Assembly (NCBI GenBank): GCA_022818135.1
Contig: JAFMSR010000012.1
Span: 31,433,550 to 31,497,549, forward strand
Source of the DNA: Saxidomus purpurata
Taxonomy: Eukaryota; Mollusca; Bivalvia; Venerida; Veneridae
Direction: 5' to 3'
DNA: 64,000 nucleotides
Position numbers and translations under genes: made by a program. Positions 26,301 to 41,300 of this stretch are shown here, in pieces (the stretch's first letter is position 1; each line of letters opens with the position of its first letter). Below the pieces are notes generated by a model that made no database searches, was not told the DNA's origin, and was given only the letters and a program-made list of their open reading frames with translations.

Positions 26301-29300
26301 TACCTGAACTTTAATCGATCAATTACAAACCTGTTATAGTTTGTGCATGTCAGACGAGTGATATGTAGTACGAGTGATTAATTTAACAAATATACAAGTA
26401 GGATTATACATTTTTTACAGGGAACGGCAATTTCGGCTTTGGGTTAATTTATACCACGAAAATGTATACTAAGTTAAAAACCAAGGTTATCCAATGAAGA
26501 CGCCACTTTCGGTTTTCAAGATCTTGAACTTCGCGAATTCAAAAATACACGAATTAATAAAAACGTCAAAATTAGACAAAAATCCCGAAATTTCGGTGTC
26601 GCAAAATTAAAGTGTTTTACAGTATGTTGTGTTTAGACAGCATTTACAGTGTAAGAAGGGCTGTAGTAGCTATGACTTTGATGTAGATCCCTGCGCCCTA
26701 TTTCCATTTTCCAGAGCTGCTGAATTGTTGCTTACTGTTACAGTCCAACCTTCCTGAATGACACCTCCCTAGAGCAACAACCTCTATAAAAAGACGCACA
26801 TTTTCTTTCCTGTTGGGTCAATTATATAAGCAATTGACTTCTCCAGAACAACACTTCTCTACAACAAACAGATTTATGTTCCCAAGGGTGTTTGCTCCAG
26901 AGAGGTTGCACTGTAATTGTTTTCAAAGAATACAAGATGTTTGTAAGGCCTCCTAGCTTTGAGACATGAGATGCTACTTGTGAGACATGATATTACTATG
27001 TCTGAACATAAGACCTCATTACATAGAGACAGTCTGGGTATTTGAAGGTCAGATGCAATAGGACACGCAAAAACATCCTGATGGCTAATCAAATAGGTTT
27101 CAGAAGAAGTAAAGATTTTCTGTTATGAGTTGCTCTTTAATGTGAAGAGATTTTTTTAAAATGATAATTGAGTTTTTGAGTATTCTGTGATTATGATAGG
27201 GCAAAGTTATCAGTGTAGACAGGGATGGAACTTGCACAAGTTCTTCTGTATATGAACACCATGATTCAGCAAGATTCATGTATGAGTATAAATACTATAT
27301 TACGCTAATTGGTTCCGGTGTGTGGTTCAATGCTGTTATTATATGTGTAACATTTGGAGACAGATTAATTTAATACAAAATCTATACTTAAAAGCATGCT
27401 AGTTCTGGAAACAGCTTTTTATTATAGAATATCTATTTTTGGTCCAGGTTTCTGATCTACGATTGTAAGGGCTCAGTGAGGTGAGATTAATCTGACTTGT
27501 TCATTGAGCTGTGTTAACGAAGACCCAGTGTACTTATACGGTCATCTTACACAGTAATAGGCTGAAAGATTTTAAAGGTCATGAAAGGAAAGTTTACCTA
27601 CATCTCTATTGATAAATGCCCATACCATAGTAATTTATTTTCCCTTATGATGGGCAAGTACTGTGAAAACAGTGAAGAAACCTTCTTTTGTTTTAGATAC
27701 TGTAATCTGTTGTATTATAACTCAGGTGCAAATGGAGAAATTCTGACGTTACGGTCAAATCCTATCAAATTAATCCAGCTCAAAACAAAAGGTGGTATTC
27801 CTGTCTTCTGCTGTGACATTTCCCAAGATGCAACACTTCTAGCGTATTCTGACTGTGAAACTCTACGTGTGTACAACGTAAACCTAGTGAGTATATTATA
27901 TGACTGGCATCTTTGAAGATGCATTAATTTTGCTTCTAAAAAAACTGCCTTTCTCTGCTTTTACTACAAATTAGTATGTTTGTGAGTAGGTGGCAGGGGA
28001 CCTGTTTGAAGTAATTCCAGTTAAAAGGAAAAGCAAATTTGTTACAAAGGACATCAAGGTTTATTGTAGCAATATTGTGTATTGCATTTGCCTGATACCT
28101 GTGAATAGTTAACCAGTCATTAAAGTTGCAACAGGCTTTCAGTGTGAGAATAAGAACAATGCTAAAATAGATGGTGATGCTATTTTTGAAGCATGAAGTT
28201 ATTCAAATTAATTTACATTGTAAATATGCAGATACTGGAGGAGTTGTTGAATGTAGGCAAGTATTTTATCAAGATATGGTAACAGCATTTGCAATGCAAA
28301 GTATCTGTTGATAATCATAACAGTAATTTATTGATAAAATGGGCTGAAAATTTGCAAGTTAGAAGTTCATTAACCAGGATGGGCAGATATCAGCAACCAT
28401 AATTTTTTCCTGATCTTTTTCCAGGAGAATTTAACAAGTATACTACCAAGTGTCAGTATGAAAAGAATCTCTTCAAATTCCGACAGTCCACCAGATGGCG
28501 CCCATTGCTTATGTTTCACATCAGATAAATCAAGGCTTGTAACCGTCACTGCAGCATCATGTGTACAGATCTCTTCCATACAGCAGGGCAAAGTGTCTGT
28601 GGAGCATACGTTCCCAGAAATATCAGGTTTTTTTCTGTTTTGAAATTAAATAGTCTCTGTACAACAGAACTCTTTCATAGCAAACTTGGTTATAAGAAAT
28701 TCTTATCGCCCGATTTTTTTCTACTATATATATTTGATATGAAAAGTCTTCAGATATAGTGAACTCAGATATAGCAAAACCTCAGGTATGATGAACACAT
28801 CTATGTCCCAAAGATCATGAACTTCAACTTGTTATAGTGAACTATTATCGAAACATCATGGGTAAAATATGATCATTAATTTTAATTGCCCGTCTAATAC
28901 AGATAATATCATCTATAATTAATTCCTGCATATCTTCAAGTATTGTTAGCATTCTTCTCCTTTCAAGTAAGAGGTAAAAGGTTACGTCAGTTTGGTACAT
29001 GTATTACAATTATAATGTAATGATAAATTTTTTCAAATCAGCTTATAGTTTGTGAGTGAAATTCAAGAAAACTAGTCCGTATGACTAGAATAGCTTTCTC
29101 ATTTATACCTTGCCGGGTAACAAAAGTGAAGGCTCCTTAGGAAACTAAATATGAAATTACATGAAGTTACATAGATTTTCAGTGTGGTGTACCAGAAATT
29201 GACTTTCAACCAATTGAATGAAATTGAAAATGTGTTTACTCGGAAATCTATACGCTTGATTACTTCAGATCTTAATTGGTTACAAGTATCTGAGGATAAG

Positions 29301-32300
29301 GAATGTTTTTTTTACATCCAGTAAATTTCACGGCTTAGCTTTATTTTCTGTTCGATTACCAACCAGTTAACAGCTGCCTATATTGAAATAACAAAAGCTC
29401 TGCAAATGGGTTATTCAGTTAATATGTGTAAACAAAATGTTTACCATTGTGGAGATAGAGGTAATCGGGTGTATAAATATCAATGTAAAATTTCTTGTGG
29501 ATATTGCTTGACATCACATTACACAATACATTTCAAACACCCTTTTTATTGTCTTTGGAATACAGTAAAATAATTTTTCGTGCCAGGTGTTCTGACTGCA
29601 GGTCACCATGGTAACATATATTTTCATGTACTTGATATGTCAGGAAGTATTTGTACAGTACATAAGTATTATGGGCAAATGGCCTAAAATACTGTAAAGT
29701 AGTTTGAGTTTAATGTGAATCATTGAAAAATCAAACTTATTTTGTCAAATTTTATAGAGAAAAAAAATCAATGCTGCATTTTGGTATTTTAACCAATAAT
29801 GCCTCTATTCTGAAATATTTTAACCAGTTGATTGTCAATAAGACTGAGAAGGGGGGATTTTGTTTTGGAGATTTACCTGGACATTTCAGGCTGTATTGAT
29901 TAAATCCTTCAATTGTTCTGTGTTGCAGACTGTATTCATCTTCTCAGTATGAGCCAGGACGATTGTCTAGCAGCTGTCGCAGATCATGCTTGTAATGTAC
30001 ATGTATATAATCTGGAGAGTTTACAGGTATTTACTTAACTGTATTGATTTCTGTTTAGCTCTGTGTGTTTGAATGCTTGTAGACATATTATGATGTGTCT
30101 TTGTGTCATTGACAGATGTCAATATTTTATTAACTTTTAAAATCAACAGATTGTATCATACGAAGGAAAACTTCTGAAAGGATATGACACAAGTTGTTTA
30201 CAAAGAAAGTAGCCTTGAAATTCATTAAATCCAGACATTGTGTAATAAAATATTTAATATGATAGGACGGAAAGTGAGGGGTAGTCAAGTGGGTTGATAG
30301 ATTTAACGTGTAATTATGTTTTACACCAGTTTACAATGAACTGCAGATGTTACATTGTATTATGTCCAAGATTGGAATCATAAAGGCCACCCAGGCTGAG
30401 GTTTTCAATGTCTCAAAATGTCTGTTTTTGGCAATCTGAAGCTGTGTTACCGAGTTAATTGGTGCAGTTTTATGTACAATGTACAAATATTGTGTAATAA
30501 TTTAGTTTAGTAATAGTTAATTATTTTGTACCAGTCCACTATTTGACTGAAGAGATATTACTTTGAAAGTTGGAATGTTTGTTTACCATCATGATCCCCA
30601 AATGTAGACAGGAGAAGGTAAATCTGTCAAGGATTTCATTTAATTTATAGCCCTTTTTAGACTTAGGAACTCAGTTAAAATTTTCATTCTTGTCCACTTG
30701 CTGACTTAATATTTGAGATATTACTTTGAAAGTTTGAATACTTATGTGCCATCATGACACCTATCTGTAAGCAAGAGAAGATACTCTGTAAATATTGTTT
30801 TTGATTGTACTTAGAAATTCCTAGTTAAAGCATTGTGTGCAACTGGCACTGTCATGCACATTATATCATTAGCCACTTAAAGTATTATTTAAAACTTTGC
30901 TGTAGTATTCAGGGATATCAGAAAATTAAGTTTGATAACTCTTGACTTAATATCTTGCTACTTGTTTTATACAGATCCTTGATTTGCTTTTTACTGCCAA
31001 TGTTTAGTTTTATTGGCATCTGAGAAAAGTCCTGTCCTACTGACAGCTCTTGTTTAGTTATGAGCAAGAATGTAATCTACTGGTAAAATGTTACTAACTA
31101 TAAATATAGTTAAACTTTGTTCTGTTGAACTCGAAAGGACCTTCAGTTTTGTTTTGAGGTGGTTTAAGCCATAGAGGTCCTCCAGTCAGACAATTTGAAA
31201 AGCATAAAAAAAAGGGTTAAAACGTTGAAATTAAATCGAATTATTGCATTTTTTTACCTCTTCCATTTTGAAGAGTTCCATTTTTTCGCAAACACATAGC
31301 TTGCAGTAGTTTTCTTAATCTTTTAGCAGCAACATGCCCTTTAAAAAAATCCGTCACTAATTGAATATTATATCCATTTACATGAAAAACTGACATTTAT
31401 GCCAATTTACTACTAATTTTGTCAACATTGTTAAGAAATTTAGTTTACCTTAAATTGTTCATTTACTGAGGTGCTAAAAACATGCACCGTTCAACAGCGC
31501 TGGTATATCCAACGTCTTATCAAATGTGCAATTGTTTGCCCAATAATCGAGACTGACACATTTAATAGACACTGAAATAGACCTTAAGGGACCGCCAGAC
31601 AGGTTTGAGAGTTCGAGGTTTCGGAGGTGAAACAATGTTATTTATAAAGAGATTTTGCAAGGACCATCAGCCAAGTTCGAGCGATCAGTTGTATTCAAGT
31701 AAATGAAGTTTGAGCGAACAAAGTTTAACTGTACATCACTGTTAAGCCGTTCTGAACTTTTCTGAAGATTGTCTGAAAATATCAGATTCAGAAACTACTC
31801 AAGATCATGTGCTTTTCATTGATTTTGAAATTTACTTTTTTGTATTTTGAGAAAAACGATGACTCTACTAGATATACAAATTCCACTTAATTTCTCATGA
31901 AATGGATTTGAGTCATTTTATCTGTCTGAAGCAAAACAACATTTAATTGTTATAAAGATTCTAGAAGTGATGTTGCCAAGATATTTACTTACACTTTTAC
32001 AAATCCCTACAATTTGAACTCAACAACTAGATTTCCCAGATTAAAAACTGGCTTTTATTCCATAACACTGCTGAGAATCAACTATTTCTGTACTTCTAGG
32101 TAATATAGATACTGATCTTTTCCAATGTTTTGATAGAATAGCATTTTACATTGAAGCTTATTTTATGTTTATACTCCCACAAACAAAGTTTGGAGGGGTA
32201 TATAGTAGTCAGCTTGGCGGTCGGTCTGTTGGTTTCGTGTCTGCTCCTTTTCTCCTAAACCCTTTGAAGAATTTTATGAAGCTTGGATCAAATGTTCATC

Positions 32301-35300
32301 TCATTAAGGTGACATTCAGAACCTATGTTCCTACCCTGCTGGGCCAAGGTCAAGGTCACATTTAGGGGTCATTGTTATGCCCCCCACAAAGTGGGGTGCA
32401 TATAGCGTTGCACTTGTCCGTCCGTCCGTCAGTCCGTCAGTCCGTCAGTCGTCAGTCGTCAGTCCGTCAGTCCGTCCGTCCGTCCGTCCGTCGTCCCGAA
32501 ATCTTGTGAACGCAACTCCTCTTAAACCGGATGGCAGATTTTGCTTAAACTTCCAGGGATGAACAACCTTAATGTGTAGATGGTAGTAAAGGAAGGAATT
32601 TTCGCGGCGACCAAATTTAACAGAATTATGGCCCTTTGTTGATTTTTCACTATATATCTTGTGAACGCAACTCCTCTTAAACCGGATGGCAGATTTTGCT
32701 AAACTTCCAGGGATGAACAACCTTAAGTGTAGATGGTAGTAAAAGAAAGGAATTTTTGCGGACCAAATTTAACAGAATTATGGCCCTTGTTGATTTTTCA
32801 CTATATACTATGTAGAAATTTTGTGAACGCAACTCCTCTTAAACCGGATGGCAGATTTTGCTTAAACTTCCAGGGATGAACAACCTTAATGTTAGATGGC
32901 AGTAAAGGAAGGAATTTTTGCTGCGGCCAAATTTAACAGAATTATGGCCCTTTGTTGATTTTTCACTATATACCATATAGAAATTTTGTGAACGCAACTC
33001 CTCTTAAACTGGTTGGCAGATTTTGCTTAAACTTCCAGGGATGAACAACCTTAAGTGTAGATGGTAGTAAAGGAAGGAATTTTGTTGCGACCAAATTTAA
33101 CAGAATTATGGCCCTTTGTTAAGTTTTTCACTATATACCATATAGAAATATTGTGAACGCAACTCCTCTTAAACCGGATGGCAGATTTTGCTTAAACTTC
33201 CAGGGATGAACAGCTTTAATGTGTAGATGGTAGTAAAGGAAGAAATTTTGTTGCGACCAAATTTAACAGAATTATGGCCCTTGTTGATTTTTCACTATAT
33301 ACCATATAAATTTGTTGCGACCAAATTTAACAGAATTATGGCCCTTTGTTGATTTTTTCACTATATACCATATAAATAATTGAACATATAAATTTTACAT
33401 TTGTAATTTAATTTAACATGTACATAAGGTTACCTGTAGATCATTTTAGGTATATGTACAGAAATGAAACAGTGGAATGAAAAAGTTCCACATAAAAATC
33501 TTACATACAGATATGCTTGCTCTTGTTTATGAGCACATCTGCACAGTGGGGGCATCCGTGTCCTTTGGACACAATTCTAGTTTTTGTTTGTCCTTGCATG
33601 TCTCTTGAAGCCATTAAAGGATTTTCATGAAACTTTTGTTAAATGTCTCACCAAGAACCCATGTTTCAACCCTGTCAGCCAAAGGTCAAGGTCACAGTGG
33701 TCATTCATTATACACCCACCAAACATAGTTTGAGGGGACATAATAGGAATCACTTTGTCCGGTTTCATCGCCTGTTCCGTTCTGAAATGTTTTCCTTTAA
33801 TATCTCTGGAAGTGATAAAGATATTCTCTGCAGCATCTTTGCATTGACCTCTTTCAAAAAATGGGAAAATGGTTCTAGTCAAGTGCACAAGGGCCGCTGT
33901 TACTAAATATAGAAAAAACATCTAAATGGCATCTTCTCATGAACCAATGGATGCAACATCTTCAGACTTGCTCTGTAGCATCATTGTTTTGTGCTCTTTC
34001 AAAAGAGAGGAAATGGTTGTGGTCCTGTGCACACAAGGGGCTGCTCTTGCTAAAATCAGAAAAATATTTAAATGTACATGTATTACTACATGTGTGTACT
34101 ACATTACTGGTACAATAATTTAAAATTCTACATAACTCTACATATCATGGAGTGCTACATTACTAATCAGAAGTATAGAGTACTACAAGACTTTACAGTA
34201 CCATAGAGTTCTTTAGTTCCATAGTGACTAGCACAAAAGTGGGGATATTCATTACTTCAGTGATAGGTCTAGCTTTTTATGTCCCCTCCATTTCTCAGGA
34301 ACACTTTAATGATTTTCATGAAACTTTAGTCAAATGTTATTTAATGAAGTTTATTGGCAGGACCCATGTCCAAACCCCGCTTGGCCAAGATCAAGGTCAC
34401 ACTTTGGGGTCATGGTTGTATTTGTGTCTTTTCTATACCTTCTTTACCCCTTGAAGGATTTTCATGAAAGTTCAGTCAAATGTTCAAATCATCAAGGACT
34501 CATGTTCCAGACTTTCAGGTGAAGGTCACACTTAGGGGTCAAAGGTTGTGAGAGTATATTTCCTAAACCCCTTAAAGGATTGTCTTGAAAGTTTGGGCAT
34601 GATGTTACTTAATCAAGATGATCAAAGTCAGTGTCACATTTAGGGGTTTAGGGTCATTAGATTATAGCTTCATACCTCTTGGAAAGATTTAAATGAAACT
34701 TAGACCAGATGTTCATTATTATTATGACATGCAAAACATGACTTAATTTTGTGTCGACTTTGCAATCTGAACCACATACTGGATTTAAAATGAGCATGTT
34801 ACAAATGTTAATCATATTGTTATTGAAGTTAGGGTAATGAGAGAAGCCATTTCTTGTCACAAGGTGTTTTTGCTTGGGCTTTCACCATCGTTCATTTATA
34901 AATGGAATAAAGTTATAATTAATGGCTGAAGAGCATAATTGTTACCCCTGTCTGTGCATGCATTTGTGTGTCTGTCTTTCTGTGTGTTTGAAAATTGTTT
35001 CCTGTCTGTAACTTTGTTATACATGATGGTATTTTGAAATAATTTGGCACAAGTGTTAACTATAACAAGAAGATGTGTCATGTGCAAGAACCATGCCCTT
35101 AAATCAAAGGTCAAGGTCACAGCAAATGATTGTTTATATATCATTTACAGTCCATAAATTTGTTAAACATGATGGTATTTTGAAATAATTTGGCGCATGT
35201 GTTAACCATAACTAGATGTTGTACAGCATTGAGTTATCACCCTGTCCCTATCTTTGTCATAATATTTTATGTCCAACACAAGTTTATCATGAACATTTAG

Positions 35301-38300
35301 CTTTAGCTTCTCATTGATTGGCCACCATTTGGTTACTGTCTCTACCCTGGGTTGTAATGGAAACTGACTCTTTAGCAACTGATACTTCCCTCGCTGAGAT
35401 AAAGCTGTTTGTTGTTATTGTAGCATGTGTGCAGTGTACCAAAACAGAGCCATCAAGCATCTGCCCTGAGCTTCAGTCCAGATAGCAGGATGGTAGTTAT
35501 GGCCTATACTAACCAAAAGGTAAGCTACTAGCTTGTTAGTAATGGCAAAAGCTAACTGAAAAGTAAGATACCATTTTTGGTAGCTGTGGCAAAAGCTAAC
35601 TGAACAGTAAGATACCATCTTTGGTAATAATGGCAAAAGCTAATTGAACAGTAAGATACCATTTTTGGTAGTTGTGGCAAAAGCTAACTGAACAGTAAGA
35701 TACCATCTTTGGTAGTAACGGCAAAAGCTAACTGAACAGTAAGATACCATCTTTGGTAGTAATGGCAAAAGCTAACTGAATAGTAAGATACCATCTTTGG
35801 TAGTAATGGCAAAAGCTAACTGAACAGTAAGATACCATCTTTGGTAGTAAAGGCAAAATTATAATTATTTGGATCAAAAATTTTGGTCAAAAGTTTGTAA
35901 GAATTTATATCGAACTCACTTCCTACATATTTGAGTAAAAAAACTATTATATTATGGGAATGGGCTGAATGTGTGATCCTATGACCAATATGCAACACAT
36001 AGGTTGAGGATTTGGGAGGTTTTAGGAGATTGTGAGTGTGTCAAAATGTTACTCTGTATTGTTTCTTCTTTCTTTTTTTGCAGATATTTGAATTCAATAT
36101 ATCAAAGAGGGAGTTTTCTGATTGGTCAAAGAAACATAGTCAGAATTTTATGAATGTTTGGTTAAGAAGAAAATCCAAGGTCTCAAAAATATCTTACAAC
36201 GCGTCAAACAGCAAACAGATTTTCCTTCATGATGAGCAACTGTTCTGTATTCTTGATAAAACACAGGTAAGTGGGGATTGTGCTAGCTGAACATATATTT
36301 ACAGGACATTGGTAGGTATTGGTATATTTCAACAAATTTTCTTATTTGATCACAGTCAACAAGCTAGTTTATCCTTATTTGTTCAAGATTAATTGTGAAT
36401 CAGATTCTCCCACCTCATATTTCTCACTCTGGAAACAGTTTGCCTTAATGGTCGAGTGGTAAAAGTCGCTGACTTGAAATCACTACAACCTTTTCTTGAT
36501 AGAGGGTCATGAGTTCAGTCCCTGCTTCTGACCATGGCTCTATACATGATATGTGAAAAGGTTGTCAGTGTCTTATGGAGGATATGGTTCTATTACTGGT
36601 CCTCCCCAGGATTGATGGTTGGGTGAACTGTCCACCTGATAGTGAAAATGACTGAAATATGGTTGAAATGAATGTTAAACCCAACAAACAAATAAACAAC
36701 TCTCTAAACACCACTCCTACTTTAATTACCACAGGGTGGGGGGGGGGGGGTATCAAGTACTGCTACTCATTCACAGTTGAAGTTGACATGACTGTGTGAT
36801 GTTAAGTTCTTGCTCAAGTAAACACCATTCTTTAGCTTGAACCTAGGGACTCTGAAGATAGTGGCTCCTGGCTTGCAAGCGAATGCCAGCACCACTAGCC
36901 CAATAAAGCCCAGAGTAGTCACTACAGGGATTGTTTATTGACTTTAAATCTGTATTTATTTTATGTCTCCCAGATAACTTACAATTTCTTGCATCATCAT
37001 CACATTACGCTGTCACCAGGATTGATGACATAGAAAAAAACAACGTATGTACTTCTTGAAATAGAGTGTCCTCAGAATTTGTTGAAACAACTAGTCATTT
37101 TTAGGGTAACCTATAGCGAAGATATTCGCTTCAAGTAAATGTATCTCAGCAAGTTCTGAGTGAGGTATAAGGGCAATAAAGCTTTTATCATTTTGACAGA
37201 CGTATTTTGTATGATAAGTTGCTTTAAATGTTTAAGATAAAGATGCCAGATAAGTTTCATTTGTTTACCTGTTGAAAAACTTTCTTGTTTGTCTCTTGCA
37301 GAAATTTCCACAGGTTAAAAGCTTTGAGGAGTTGAAGTTGGAAAAAACGACAGCATTTCATATTTGCACTAAATACAAGGTAAATGGGGCAGAAATGAAA
37401 GCATATTTAGTAAAATGTAAACTTAGTTTTTAACTTTTAAATTTATTATATATTAAATTCTTCTACTTTACTGTGACTCAATTAATTTTTAAACAAATCA
37501 GTGTTAAAATTTTGCAGATGATTGCATGACAAATTTTTGTGAATATTTAATTTAAGATATGTGTATAAAAAGCTATGAACAGAACATATAAACATTAGTA
37601 AAATAATGTTTAGCTCACCTGAGCACAAAGTGCTCGTTGTGAGTTATTGTGATCACTCACCATCCATCGTCTGTGTGTCTCTGCCCATCTGTGGTCTGAG
37701 CTGAAATTGATGTAAATTTGCAGGGATGTTCCTGGCATGAGGGTATTATATATTCCTTCAAGGGAATATGATCTATACAAAATTCTGGTTGCCATGGCAA
37801 CGAAAAGGAAAAACATTGAATTTCCAGCAGTCAGTAACTACAGGTCAGATTTCGAAACAGTTTTACAGAAATTTTCTTTTCTTTAAGTCACCCTCTACCT
37901 AATACTTTCAAATAATTTGTCAAAAAATATGGCTGTCAGGGGGTGGGGGTGCTAGATTTCCCTATATGGCTATCTGGAAAATTTTGGAAATATTCTTCTC
38001 CGAATCCACTCATTTGATTTAAAAATTAGTTCACAGAAATATTGCTTGGGTGACCCCTTACCAAACTACCTCAAACAATTTTGATTTTTCAAAAAAACAT
38101 GGCCACCAGGGGATGGGTATGGCTGAATGGAAAACTTGGAAGATCTTCTTCTCTGAATACACTGGTTTGATTTTGGAGCAATTTCATAGAAATGTGCCTG
38201 TGGTGACCCTCTACTGATTTCCGTCAATTTTTTCTTGATATGTCAAAAAATATTACCCCCAGGGGACCGGGCTTATTTTACTTAGTGTTATGTAAGGAAA

Positions 38301-41300
38301 TTATGGCCCTCTTATTAGTGCTTGTGAGCAAAAGGCTCTGGATTAGCTATTAGTACGGGTTTCATTGGTTGTCTGGTGTCCATGGTTATCCATTGTCAGC
38401 ATTTCACTTACAGCTTGCCCTGTAGCATCATTGCATGGTGCTCTTTCAGAAATATGAAATTGTTGCAGTCCATGGGCTGCTGTTACTAAAAATAGAAATA
38501 TCTTTAAACTTTCATGAACCATTGATTGGATAGTCACAAGCATCCATGCATTGTTCAGGTTTACTGCAAATAGGGGCCATTGTTACTTAATATAGAAAAG
38601 AAATCTTTGAAGTACTTCCACTCATGAACCAATAGTTAGAAAGTCATCAAACTTTCTCTGAAGCATCCTTATATTCCAGCTTGCTTGTATGAGTGACTAA
38701 TGGAGAACTTGGTCCTCTTGTTTTCATTGTCAGATACAGAATATCTACTGTTCTCAGTACAAAAATGTTAATGATGGATTTGGTAAAAATTAGATTTCAT
38801 TTCTTTTCGTGTACAGAAATATGAAGAAGACTTTGTTAATTTATGGTTTTCAATATTAAACTTGTACCAGACCCATGTCATAATAATAATTACAGAAAGT
38901 TGAATCAGCTAACTGTATGTAACAGATTTTCCCAGTTTTCAGAACTAATTGCCTGTATTGATGCTTTAGTCAAGGACCCAAAGAGCCAAATGCCTCAATA
39001 CAATTTACTCTACTTGGTTTCCTCCCCAAAGTTTGATGATTTTTTTATAAAGAGGAATGTTTGCTTGTAAAGAATCAAGTGTATGTAAAAAAATGTTAGG
39101 CCTGGGAAAGTCCCTTAAATGACAGAAATCCAAGATGGCCGCCAAAATCACTAAACTCCTTTTAGCTCACCTGAGTCCAAAGTGCTCAAAGGTGAGCTAT
39201 TGTGATTGCCTGGTGTCCATCATCTGTCTGTCTGTCTGTCCGTCCGCACGCACGATGGGTACCTTGGGTGGTAGGAGGTGTGGCCTAAGACAATAGAAAT
39301 CTATTGTCTTCATTCCGTCTTTTGTCCCTTAAGTGGTCATTCTTTTGTTACTTAAGTGGTCACTCTATTGTTCGAGAACAATGGAAATACCACCTAATAA
39401 CACCTTCGTATGGGTGTCCGTCCGTCCGTCCGTCCACACTTTACCTTGTCTTTGCAATAGAGGTTGCATTTTTAGCTCGACTATTCGGAGAATATGGAGA
39501 GCTATTACAGTCACTTGGGCGTCGGCGTTGCTTCTTTGGTTAAAGTTTTGCCTGCTAAGTACTATCATGCACATATCTCAGTAACCACTTATGATATTGA
39601 CTTGAAACTTTGTTCATGTCTTTAGGGGTGTCATACAATCAAGGCAGATAACTCTTGAAAACATTTAGTACTAATTATGGCCCTTGTTTGACTTTGAAAA
39701 TTTGGTTAAAGTTTTGCCTGCTAAGTACTATCATGCACATATCTCAGTAACCACTTATGATATTGACTTGAAACTTTGTTCATGTCTTTAGGGGTGTCAT
39801 ACAATCAAGGCAGATAACTCTTGAAAAAATTTAGTACAAATTATGGCCCTTGTTTGACTTTGAAAATTTGGTTAAAGTTTTGCCTGCTAGGTACTATCAT
39901 GCACATATCTCAGTAACCACTTATAATATTGACTTGAAACTTTGTTCATGTCTTTAGGGGTGTCATACAATCAAGGCAGATAACTCTTGAAAACATTTAG
40001 TACAAATTATGGCCCTTATTTGACTTTGAAAATTTGGTTAAAGTTTTGCCTGCTAGGTACTATCATGCACATATCTCAGTAACCACTTATGATATTGACT
40101 TGAAACTTTGTTCATGTCTTTAGGGGTATCAAACAATCAAGTCAGATAACACTTGTATAAATTTAGTTCAAATTATGGCCCTTGTTTGACTTTGAAAATT
40201 TGGTTTAAGTTTTGCCTGCTAGGTACTATCATGCACATATTTCAGTAACCACTTATGATATTGACTTGAAACTTCGTTAATGTCTCTAGGGGTGTTACAC
40301 AGTCAAGTCAGATAACTCTTGTATAAATTTAGTACTAATTATGGCCCTTGTTTGACTTTGAAAATTTGGTTAAAGTTTTGCCTGCTAGGTACTATCATGC
40401 ACATACCTCAGTAACCACTTATGATATTGACTTGAAACTTTTTTAATGTCTTAAGAGGTGTCACACAGTCAAGACAGATAACTCTTGTTTAAATTTAGTG
40501 CAAATTATGGCCCTTGTTTGACTTTGAAAATTTGGTAAAGTTTTGCACGCAAGGTACTACCATGCACATATCACGGTAACCACTTATGGTAGTTATATCA
40601 AACCTTGCAATAGTGTTCAGGGTAAATTTTGTATCAAACAATTTATTTACCAAAAATTAAATCTATAGTTATAGATTTTGACTTTTTTTATGATTCAACT
40701 TTCCTAGTTTATACTTAATAGTTAGCAGAATTTTGTTTTGCCATTATACTGATAAAAGTTTTGTTTTATTAGCAAACACCCACAATAGTCGAGCGTGCTG
40801 TCTTATGGACAGCTCTTGTTCATTCTATCTTCATGAAACTTTGTCAGTATGGTTTTGTTGATGAAATTTAGGTCAAGTATGAATATGAGTAATCTTAGGT
40901 AAAAAACTAGGTCACACGGTTAAAAACCTTGTGTATGCCATACAGGTGACATTTACAACCCAATCATCCTGTAAATTGGTCAAAAGTTGGGCCTTGTCAA
41001 GGTCGAACAGAATGTTTGTGTTTATGATATATAGTTAAGGTCAAACAGAATGTTAGTGTTTATGATATATAGTCTAGATTTGATTTGGTCACATAATTAT
41101 TTTCATAAGTCGCAGGTGAGCAATATAGGGCCATCTTGGCCCTTTCGTTTAATGTTTAGTTGGGGAGGAAACCAAGTAGGGTAAAGTGAGAGTTTGGACT
41201 GTGGGTTCCAGACAACTCAGTGAGTGATGACTGTGGAGCATGGTCAGCCAGCTTTGACTTAATGCTCAGTTTAGTAAGTAATGTATGTAAAAATAGGAAC

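Noticed and set aside
36436..36540. A tRNA gene suggested by A- and B-box matches
   Set aside because: No complete cloverleaf or acceptor pairing. The downstream body and GTTAAACCC(AACAAA) tail identify a SINE.
36770..36905. Possible second SINE on the minus strand (TTCAAGCT B-box-like, GCTAGTGGT A-box-like)
   Set aside because: Box matches are weak and the shared SINE body is absent, so it is not listed as a feature.
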